Source of the DNA: Lyophyllum atratum
Lineage: Eukaryota; Basidiomycota; Agaricomycetes; Agaricales; Lyophyllaceae
Length of the DNA: 64,000 bases
Direction: 5' to 3'
NCBI GenBank assembly: GCA_014905825.1
Contig: JACGCN010000005.1
Span: forward strand, 2,108,001 to 2,172,000
Shown here in pieces: positions 55,025-64,000 of this stretch (the stretch's first letter is position 1; each line of letters starts with the position of its first letter). The notes under the pieces are model-generated. The model was not told where the DNA came from, made no database searches, and saw only the letters and a program-made list of their open reading frames with translations. Made by a program: the position numbers and the translations under genes.

Positions 55025-55386
55025 TCACGATGGAAGGGGCGAGCTTATATACTCCGCGGGGATGCGCACGGACCATTTATGGTGTTTGAGACAAATGATG
55101 CACGGCGATTTTGAAATTGACGTGTTCAGAAGTGTGTCTATATGTCGCTCTATCCTAGCACGCCATATCTTTCCTGCTACAGCGCGTCTGCAAGTCTAAG
55201 AGAAATGCAAGATTGTTTCACACTTAAAAGGACATCAAGCCACGCAACAGTCGCACAGTCTCACTGACTGGGATTACAAAGACGATATAAGCAACGCAAT
55301 ATGATTCCCCCACAATAAAAGGTTACAAAAATCGAACAACCTCCTCCTCTTCCGAACCAAAAGTGTACTACTAGTACGTAGTCCCA
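55025..55386. other. Intergenic, 362 bp
   Basis: U2 promoter (TATA-like element near 55050) and 3' flank of hydrophobin 3. Confidence 0.5.
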
Positions 55387-55851
55387 TTAAACATTGACGT
55401 TAGCGGGTATGCAGCCCAGGGAGACCGCGCCATCTACAGAAAGGGAGAAGATCAGCCACAGCCCAAGGAGTGGGACGGACGAAGAGTTGCGTCAAGCTTA
55501 CTGATTTTATTGTCGTCGCAGCAAACGGGCTGCGAGGCGCTAGTGAGCACAGATTTGTTAAAATGTATGCATGCATGTTTCGTGGAAGGGCACCTACCAG
55601 CTATTGCCACCAATGGCGAACCAAACACTGACGGGGTTGCACTCGACACCGAACTGCCCAGTCACACCCTGAGCGGCGCCGCCAATGAGGTTGGAGAGGA
55701 GCTCAGCGCCAGATGCCGTCTGACTGTCGGCAACTTGGTTGCAGCATTGGAGCTCGCCGACGTTGCAAAAGTACTCGGTGCCGTGCCCAGGAGCAGCGAA
55801 GGCGGAGAGGGCGAGGGCGACTACAGAGAAAAGAGCGACTTTGGAGAACAT
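55387..55851 (-). CDS. Class I hydrophobin 3
   Basis: Exons are 55598-55851, 55502-55539 (38 nt) and 55387-55433, 112 aa. Signal peptide MFSKVALFSVVALALSAFA. Cysteine spacing is C-x6-CC-x33-C-x13-C-x5-CC-x12-C. Segments are CNVGELQCCNQVADSQ, SQPVCCDDNKI and CIPANVNV. Head-to-head with hydrophobin 4, its closest relative here. The promoter shares a GGGAAACC...ACGGTATAAAGAG block with hydrophobin 4. Confidence 0.97.
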
Positions 55852-55948
55852 GTTGGATGAGAGAGGGTGTGGAGACTAGAGTGTCTTGGGGAAGATTGTG
55901 ACGACGAAGGATGTTCGACTGAAGAAAGTGAGGGTGTCGTGAGGACTC

Positions 55949-55954
55949 TTTATA
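55949..55954 (-). promoter_or_regulatory. TATA box of hydrophobin 3
   Basis: ACGGTATAAAGAG on the minus strand about 98 bp before the ATG, preceded by GGGAAACC. Matches hydrophobin 4. Confidence 0.87.
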
Positions 55955-56275
55955 CCGTTCGCCACAGGGGTTTCCCTGTTTAGAAGTCAAGAGGCAAGAA
56001 GCACGAAGATCCCTTCACAGATGATCAATTTCAGTACGGCTCCGAAGAAGTCTCCATATTCCAATTTTTCAGTGCCTTGCGCTAATGAAAGGAATACTTC
56101 CTGCGGCGAAGAACATGCAAAATTCCGAGTCGGTCAAGTAACCGGGGAAGGAGGAAGTCAACACTTGTGCGAAATGTGTTCGAGTCCCATCATCGGACCC
56201 ACGGACCCTAGGTGTTTCAACCCATAGACCCAGCTCCTTGATATCGATAGAAAAAGGCTGGTAGGACTTGTAGCA

Positions 56276-56785
56276 TTAGCGCATCGAAAAGCGCACCTCC
56301 AAAGAACCTTCTAAGAAGCATCGTACGACACGCGCCCCACCCTCCGCCGGATGCACTGATCGCGCACTCCCAAGGTTCGAGTCAAAGCTCGCCCTAGGCC
56401 ACTTTTTTTTCAACCGTCGAGTCGTCTCAAGCATGCTGGGACCTAAAGTTGGTGTAGCTTCCAGTGTCATCGGAAACCAGTCTGAAAGCCAGTCCATGCA
56501 TCTCCTGCGAATGGCCCGCCCTGAATTATCGTCAGGGCGAACGATGGACGCGCTAACGACGTCAGTCGAGAAAATCATTTTCATCTCGTTATTCGATGCA
56601 CAGTACATTCCAAGAATGGTTGAACATATAGTATCGGGACCGATGTCGCCAGTATCCCGGATTCTCAGGAGGCTGATGGACGTGAGTGGGACCTGAGAGG
56701 CGGCATCCAGGACTGATTTTGGACTTAAGAGAAGAAGCAAAGCGGGGGGAACCAAGATATGGATGTCGCTGCTGCTGACTTGCAA
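56276..56785 (-). CDS. Unassigned ORF, 169 codons
   Basis: Open on the minus strand between the hydrophobin pair. No domain is recognised. A frame just upstream (to 56858) could be an earlier exon (MTEKSIECPLNRLM). It may be a real lineage-specific gene or chance; base composition gives no clear answer. Confidence 0.3.
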   Translation of the reverse strand: MQVSSSDIHILVPPALLLLLSPKSVLDAASQVPLTSISLLRIRDTGDIGPDTICSTILGMYCASNNEMKMIFSTDVVSASIVRPDDNSGRAIRRRCMDWLSDWFPMTLEATPTLGPSMLETTRRLKKKWPRASFDSNLGSARSVHPAEGGARVVRCFLEGSLEVRFSMR

Positions 56786-57277
56786 GCGGCGATGGAGGAG
56801 GAGGAGAAGGAGTTCGCATCAGCCGATTCAGCGGACATTCAATCGACTTCTCTGTCACGTTGTTCGTTCAGACTGAGATCGTTGAAGAGCGTTGTCAGCT
56901 TTAGGTTTTCTCTTCATCCAATCCTTCACCGACAGCTCGAAATCTCTCTATGCGGTGCGACGACGGATATGGCGATCATCAGTGTCTTTCGGCTGGTAAA
57001 TTCAATAGACAGATGACTGCCCATAGCTCCACTGATCGATATCGATCTTTGGACGGGATCCATTCAAGACTTAACTAGCTCCCTAGGATATTCAGGAACA
57101 TGCACTTGGTCTTTTCTTCCTCTTCTTCCAGGAACAGTGCGTTAGCGCGTATGCATGATAAAACTTTGGAGACCTCTTCGGAACCAGCAGTCGATCGCCT
57201 CTGTCGGGGATTTCATGCTTTCGGAACCTACTTCTTCAATCTTTGTTTCCAAAGCGGGAAACCACTGCGGCACACGG

Positions 57278-57283
57278 TATAAA
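57278..57283 (+). promoter_or_regulatory. TATA box of hydrophobin 4
   Basis: ACGGTATAAAGAG about 100 bp before the ATG, preceded by GGGAAACC at 57256-57263. Matches hydrophobin 3. Confidence 0.88.
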
Positions 57284-57378
57284 GAGCCCCAGGACGCTCC
57301 CCATTCCCTCAGTCGAGCACCCACCGCCTCCACGACTACCCACAGACACTCAAGTCTTCACTCTCCTCCACCACCAAG

Positions 57379-57836
57379 ATGTTCTCTAAAACCGCCCTCT
57401 TCTCTGTCGTCGCTCTTGCCCTCTCTGCCGTCGCCCACGACTCACCAACATACTCTTGCAACGTGGGCGAGGTCCAGTGCTGCAACCAGCTCTCCGACAG
57501 CCAAACGGAGTCTGGCGCTAAGCTCCTCGGCGACCTCCTTGGAGCTGCCGCGCAGGGGGTTACGGGGCAGTTCGGTGTTGAGTGCAACCCAATCAGCGTC
57601 TGGTTGGCTATCAATGGCAACAGCTGGTCCGTGAACCTTTTCCTACAATTTTTCGTCAGCTCCTGACATTGTTTTTATGATTAGCACCCCGCAGCCCGTC
57701 TGCTGCGACGAGAATAAAATCAGTAAGCTTGGAATAATCTCCCCTTATCCTATTTGGCGGACCGCGACTGATGATGAACTTGTCTACAGATGGCTTGGTC
57801 TCTGCTGCCTGCATTCCTGCCAACGTCAACGTCTGA
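57379..57836 (+). CDS. Class I hydrophobin 4
   Basis: Exons are 57379-57626, 57685-57722 (38 nt) and 57790-57836, 110 aa. Signal peptide MFSKTALFSVVALALSAVA. Segments are CNVGEVQCCNQLSDSQ, TPQPVCCDENKI and CIPANVNV, with the class I spacing. The mature N-terminus is two residues shorter than in hydrophobin 3. The first intron uses a GTCCGT donor. Confidence 0.97.
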
Positions 57837-58425
57837 TTGGATTAAATTACTCATTTATACATTTTTTGTTCGAAGGAGGATGGAGTCGACGATTCGCACT
57901 ATATTTCACCATGTCGGAATGATGATTTGTTATACTTTGACGAACTGTGGCTCCCGTTCAAGTGCACTGTGTCCATCGCTTTCTGTGTCGGATTTTGCGA
58001 TTTATCTCGCTACGACCCTTGGTACTTTGGACTCGGTCTGCTTTGATGGTGTTCACACTTAGAGCAGTTATGCAGGTATACATATTAGGCTCGTGTCCAA
58101 CCGCTTCGAACTCCGCTGGGTGCTGTTGATCTACTGCTTCCAAAAACCCAAAAACTATTCTGAACCTATCAATACGAGCACTTTTTTTTGGAGATGTGGA
58201 GGCCGAATTTTTCTAAGTCTGTCGCGTCACGTTTGGGGGATCCTGCTAAAAGTGAACCGTTACTCCCAGTCCCTACGCAGTGTGTCTTCCCTTTGCCTTT
58301 GTTTGCGGTATTAACAGAGACACACTGCGTTTGGGACGGCTTGCGAGTCTACAGAAACCTTTCATCGGAACAGTCATTTCTTTCTTTAACTCAGAAAACA
58401 CTAACGTCGCCGAACAGCTCTCTGC
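57837..58425. other. Intergenic, 589 bp
   Basis: 3' flank of hydrophobin 4. The right part may hold an upstream exon of the next ORF. Confidence 0.4.
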
Positions 58426-58726
58426 GATGTATATCAAAGGTTACGAAATCTGTCGTGACAAGGTGGCCGTCATCATCGGTGACCCAGACAAAGTGGATGG
58501 TGTTATCAGGAGTATCCTTCGCGAGCACCTCGACGGCGATGGTTACAAGTTCATCGGCTGTGGAGATCGACCTGGCCATGAAATCAGTCGACCTTTAGTC
58601 ATTGTCCTGGATTTCGACAACAATGAGGAGGCGTTGAGGAAAAGGCCGTTGGGTGAGATACATTGGTCTATCCTGAGAGCCATGCCTGTCCTCGAGGGGC
58701 CGGATGTCTGGGAAAGAGCTGCTTGA
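58426..58726 (+). CDS. Unassigned ORF, about 99 codons
   Basis: From ATG 58426 it reads MYIKGYEICRDKVAVIIGDP and ends ILRAMPVLEGPDVWERAA at 58726. The frame is open upstream to about 58280 (LQKPFIGTVISFFNSEN), so a spliced earlier start is possible. No family is recognised. The regular amino-acid mix suggests real coding. Confidence 0.42.
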
Positions 58727-58769
58727 CATGTAGTGAGTAAAATTGTTGACGCCTTAGTGTCAAATCTCG

Positions 58770-59160
58770 ATGTTTACATATCTGTTGAGTAGTCGGGCTT
58801 CACTTTTTCACTTTTTCTCTCTTTCTTTTCAGTTTGAACTCTAGGTTTGTTCATCGATACCATCTTCACGAATTCAGTCTTTTGTGTGTCGTTAAAAGTC
58901 GTGCCATTCAGCTTAGGTTTGCGGTGACGGGCCCGTCGTTGGCCCGATGAGGAGATCGAGGGACGGAAGCTTGGGGCCAATACCCGATAGGGGTCTGGTG
59001 AACTCACGGACGGCGACGTCGATGTCGGAGAAACCGGCTGGGCCTAAGATGGCAGCTTTTACGTGGTCGGTAGAGGCCTTGGTCTCGGCGAATGGGACGG
59101 TCTTGGGCACGACGGTTGAAGTTCCGAGCTGCAATAGCGCTGTACCCGAGTCGTAGCCAG
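58770..59160 (-). other. Coding-like debris, unassigned
   Basis: Minus-strand frames hold STDHVKAAILGPAGFSDIDV and IGPKLPSLDLLIGPTTG, which look protein-like but were not assigned. They may belong with the duplicated fragments just to the right. Confidence 0.25.
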
Positions 59161-59178
59161 AATTGTGTGTTCAATTAA

Positions 59179-59735
59179 AGTTGCAGAAATACAGTCCACC
59201 GTTTGGGCTGCCATCCCAGCCGCTCCTGCGCACATTTCTGGACTCCACAACTTGTCCCATGCAAGAATGTACTTTCAATAACTATATTCCGCTTCTGCAT
59301 ATCCCTGCACGCGGAGCGTGGCCCATACAACATATTTTCCCAGTAGAGAATGGCGTCGACCGGCAACCGCATTCAAGATAACGCGGTATTTTACATACAA
59401 TTTCTTGAAGTGGAAGAAGTCAAGTTGCAGAAATACAGTCCACCGTCAACAGTTGTTCTCCTCCTGCTCCTTCCTTCCCTACATCCATCCTCCATCTTCG
59501 TAGCGTGCCATGAGGGCCATGTTTTGGGCCGCCACCCCAGCCGCTCCTCCGCACATTTCTGAAACAGCTTGTCGGATGCAAGAGCGTACTTGCGAAAACT
59601 GTATTCCCCCTCTGCATATCCCTTGGCGTGGAGCGCGGCCCACGCAACTTGATTTGCCAGTACAGCATGGTGTTGACCGGCGACCGCATCCAGGATAACG
59701 AAGTACTTCACAAGGAAGTTTTTCAAGTTAAAGAA
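59179..59735 (-). pseudogene. Tandemly duplicated gene fragment, possibly from an atypical SDR/epimerase-like gene
   Basis: Two diverged copies, about 59179-59422 and 59423-59735, both start (plus strand) with TTGCAGAAATACAGTCCACC. On the minus strand the right copy reads FLVKYFVILDAVAGQHHAVL, then HAKGYAEGEYSF and EERLGWRPK. This loosely resembles the C-terminal part of fungal NmrA/epimerase-type enzymes (a GYY...GEYS block and a GWKP end). The left copy has the same blocks with stops. No upstream catalytic part was found. The assignment is tentative. Confidence 0.38.
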
Positions 59736-59810
59736 CCAACCCCTACCGCCTTGGCTCAGCTGCGCGAGGTAACCTACTATACCCTGCCCCATAGTCTTCG
59801 TTCCATACAA

Positions 59811-60783
59811 AACGTCGACTGCGGACCGTGCTACCTCCCAATCGCCCGAGAGCGCGACGCGACGAGCAGACCGTATACAGGCTCAACATGCCACACATCT
59901 AATCTTGGCCGTAACGGAGCTGTTAGTGCTAATTTTTTCAAGTTCAACACCTTCTGTATCGCTAGGGTGTCAGAACGCGCCCTCGCTTTCCGCGCAAACC
60001 ATCCGCGTCGGAGAACGCGTCGCGTGGTGATATCACGAGGCAAAGTTGCTGTGGCTTGGAACTGAAGTTATCCATGGAAGGGTTCACTCTACAGTGTTGT
60101 GGTAAGTAGAAGATAGTCAAAGACAGCATCCGCCGTCAACCAAAAGATAGCATTCATTGTCAACCTCCATACACCAGACGCCAACAGGACGATACGGCAT
60201 CGAGAATCAGCATATAAATAGTAGATATGCTTTCAGATTGATAGTCATACATAGCTTGTTCGTACCTACATTTGTCACAGAATAGCCAGAAATACCGTGT
60301 TGCAAAAACAGGAAGTTCGATCTGTAGCGCCTCAGGCCTCAGAGACTGATGAAATGATTAAATATAAGTGAGGACGTGTATGAGACATTTCTCTCCTGAC
60401 TCTGTCAATCTGAGGGTAATAGAGCGAGCTCCTCGGTTTAGAACAGTGATAGTTGTAACAGAGATATTATCATCGAAAGCCAAGGTTACGGAATTCAGCA
60501 CTGGTTTTGACAGATTCAGTTGGCATAGATGCCAACCCGTGGCTTGTGGATGGGAGGAGATGGAGGGAGGAACAGTATGACGACGAAGAAGCTTAGAAGC
60601 GCCGCTCGATGCCCACGGCCGCCCAATTTGGAATTGCCGTGATGCCGAAGGAGTCGACATAGGCTTTGTACTTGTTATGCAATAGACGACTGTACAGTTG
60701 CACCGGCAAAACCCTAATTCGTGCTCACTGTGTATTCCGTATTGGGAGCTGATCGAAAAATCAAGACCTCAAGACTACCGACC
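59811..60783. other. Intergenic, 0.97 kb, RPL4 promoter at right end
   Basis: No gene is recognised. An AACCCTAA box at 60711-60718 (TTAGGGTT on the other strand) lies 66 bp before the RPL4 ATG. Confidence 0.45.
60711..60718 (+). promoter_or_regulatory. AACCCTAA (TTAGGG-type) box of RPL4
   Basis: A telomere-repeat-like box 66 bp before the start codon. Such boxes drive ribosomal protein genes in several fungi through Tbf1-like factors. That role here is inferred. Confidence 0.55.
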
Positions 60784-62134
<1,351 letters not shown>

Positions 62135-62721
62135 GGGAATGGTTGTGGGATCCAAAAGATGCGATGGTGTGGGATACAGGGATGGGTGCGACCGCCCAGA
62201 ATTATGCTTTACGCGTGCTGTTGACTTACAGTGCTACATACGTCCATGCAAAATACTCTATGCCTCATGCGCAACATGCCTTTTGGTTCTGATTAAGGTG
62301 CAGGCCTGGTGTTCTGGATAAGAAAACGAAGGAATGCAACGTTCAACCATGCAAATAGCAGGTCTCAAAGGTCATCTGAACTTTGAAACGGGAAGCCTAT
62401 GTTTGATATGATGATTGCGGCGAGCGTCAAAGTCGAAGCCGAGCTGTCACTGAAGTCACATTCCTTCTGCATGTCGGCGTTTACGCGAACACTGCGCCTC
62501 TCCATGGCATACCACTGGCTAACGTTTTCCAGTCCCACGGAAACTGAATGAAACACGCTTTTAGGGACATTAACAGTGACACGCGATTTCCAGCACCCTC
62601 GCGCCTGTTTGCCTTCAGCTAGCTCGTTTTTCTCATCCTCTCTCCTTAGTATCCAGTCTCCCTCTCCCGTAATTGTTATACGGTATACTCGCCTTGAGTG
62701 TTTCTTATTTTCTTATCTGCG
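62135..62721. other. Intergenic, 587 bp
   Basis: 3' flank of RPL4 and promoter of the next gene. Nothing is recognised. Confidence 0.45.
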
Positions 62722-63600
62722 ATGGCCCCTGCTTCCCAATCCACTGTGGTGCTCAGCGCTTCTGCCTTACTTCCAGCCTCCGACGACTCTCGAGCATCCT
62801 ACTCAAGCACACTCAGCACTCTCATCGCGATAGGCAGCGCTCTCTTCTTCGCAACCTACTTATGTGCCTTCTTTATGACATACCGGCATGCCCGGAGCAA
62901 CCCCAGAGGTCTCAATAAACCATCTGGAGTGCGCCTCCAACGCTATGCACCCGGTAAGCTTCTTCCCCTCCGTTACTCCTCTTGTTCTTCGTATAAGGCT
63001 GACTCGTATTCCGCACAGCATTCTATCTATTCATCGTCATGAGCAGCCTAATTGAGGTACGCCTCCGCCTCCCCAACCGTCCCCGTCCACACCGGCACAT
63101 ACGCAGTAACTATCACAGATCTCCCTCGCGAGCTGGCTTCTCATCCAAGACGCCTACTTTCACAACTCCCCGAACACTCAAACCCGTACCGCGGCCATCC
63201 TCCTCCTGCGAGTAGTCGTCCCCGTTACCCGACCGCTCAACCCCGGCTAACGCTGTTCCCCATCTGCGCGTGTATAATAGGTTCAGCGCCTGCTCGACCT
63301 CATTGACTGGCGGCGCGTATAGCATGCTCTTCCTCCATCCTAGATGGGCCGAGCACCCCGTCGCTTCGATCGGAGCCCAGTCGATCTGGGTTTTTCTCAC
63401 TTGGCTCGTGTGGATCGTCGGCGCTGGGTTGTTGAATGGCGCGCTGCCGGATTTGTTGGTCAAGGCTCGCTGTAATAGCTTGGTGTATTGCGGCCAGATC
63501 CGTGGTCTGTTTGGTACGCCTTCTGCGCTCTCGATGGTCGAGTATTCATCTGAGTAACATCATTTTTGTTCTCGAACAGCTATCGCGGTCATTGAGGTGT
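62722..63600 (+). CDS. Multi-helix membrane protein, mushroom-type, function unknown
   Basis: The ATG is at 62722; exon 1 to 62953 has a helix (LIAIGSALFFATYLCAFFM) and a basic loop. Exon 2 is 63019-63056 (AFYLFIVMSSLIE). Then ISLASWLLIQDAYFHNSPN and a helix TAAILLLRVVVPV. Near 63275-63510 it continues RFSACSTSLTGGAYSM, FLHPRWAEHPVASIGAQSIW and two more helices. The link between the third and fourth exon (63200-63275) does not close in frame with obvious sites, so either a boundary or an indel is wrong. A last exon near 63581 (AIAVIEV) is likely. The family resembles abundant agaricomycete membrane proteins without known role. Confidence 0.6.
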
Positions 63601-63825
63601 AAGTAGTAGTACCCTGCGCACGTCGATGCGGATATGCTCACCAAGTTTTCGCAGGTTGACGCTGACTGCGGGGATGGGTGTCTTGATTTGGCTGGCATGG
63701 GGGTCGGCGGGCAACATCCGTCTGCCACAGAGGTCAGGAAGCATTTAAGACTCTTCCACTCTCGGACATCTCTTCAACTGTCATTTTTTATCTATCTTGT
63801 AACATGTAACTATGAACGGGCAAAT

Positions 63826-63987
63826 CTCTACAATATATAGGTGTTTATAAAACGAGAGGTGCCTCGTACCACCAGACAAATCGGCTCCCTGACATTGCTG
63901 CTCTACAATATATAGGTGTTTATAATTTACATCAGCGGCACGAGAGGTGCCTCCTACCACCGGACAAATCGGCTTCCTGACATTGCT
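63826..63987. repeat. Tandem direct repeat, two copies of about 73-87 bp
   Basis: Copy 1 is 63826-63898 and copy 2 is 63901-63987. Both start CTCTACAATATATAGGTGTT and end TGACATTGCT. Copy 2 has a short insert after TTTATAA. The array may continue past the window end. Confidence 0.88.
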
Positions 63988-64000
63988 CCGTACTCAAACA

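Larger units (their letters stand above)
55852..57378. promoter_or_regulatory. Divergent region between hydrophobins 3 and 4, 1.5 kb
   Basis: Holds both promoters and an unassigned ORF at 56276-56785. The proximal promoters are alike. Confidence 0.6.

Overview
This window is nuclear DNA from a mushroom-forming basidiomycete (Agaricomycetes). The genes carry many introns of about 50-60 nt, several exons are only 15-24 nt, and three lineage-typical families are present: class I hydrophobins, DUF6533/DUF6534 seven-helix membrane proteins and DUF7918 proteins. No CRISPR array, bacterial operon or intact transposon was seen.

Layout. 1-2.3 kb holds the end of a BRR2-type spliceosomal helicase that stops before its last Sec63 module. 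2.5-4.5 kb is an F-box gene with a frameshift, whose 3' end overlaps the antisense OLA1 ATPase gene (4.4-6.7 kb). 7.2-13.7 kb holds tRNA-Leu, exosome subunit RRP42, the lipid kinase VPS34 and proteasome subunit PRE4. 14-19 kb has a DUF6533 and a DUF6534 membrane-protein gene. 20.3-29.6 kb holds tRNA-Met, the FG-nucleoporin NUP159/NUP214, pICln and an SH3-domain gene. 30-36 kb has a secreted, probably GPI-anchored protein, a second DUF6534 gene, tRNA-Phe and a NUDIX CoA-diphosphatase. 36.6-48.3 kb is an accessory block: four DUF7918 genes, one DUF7918 relic, a head-to-head hydrophobin pair and a decayed homoaconitase. 48.9-54 kb holds a DUF6534 relic, trimethyllysine dioxygenase and ILV5. 54.8-57.8 kb has U2 snRNA and a second head-to-head hydrophobin pair. 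58-64 kb has unassigned ORFs, duplicated gene debris, ribosomal protein RPL4 and a membrane-protein gene.

The housekeeping genes serve unrelated core processes (splicing, RNA decay, proteolysis, nuclear transport, translation, valine/isoleucine synthesis) and are not a pathway cluster. The accessory blocks consist of duplicated families at different stages of decay.

The most interesting structures are: an OLA1 intron made of three tandem copies, each with its own GT, branch-like site and AG, joined exactly at AG|GT; a tandemly duplicated 24-nt BRR2 microexon in which one copy carries a stop; a SUMO-interaction-like tail (VIDLT) at the C-terminus of the DUF7918 proteins, cut off by a stop in one member; and two hydrophobin pairs with pair-specific promoter blocks. 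Single-base frameshifts in RRP42, VPS34, the SH3 gene and the F-box gene look more like residual assembly indels than true gene loss, and this tempers every pseudogene call based on a single lesion. The homoaconitase copy has many lesions and is a real relic.
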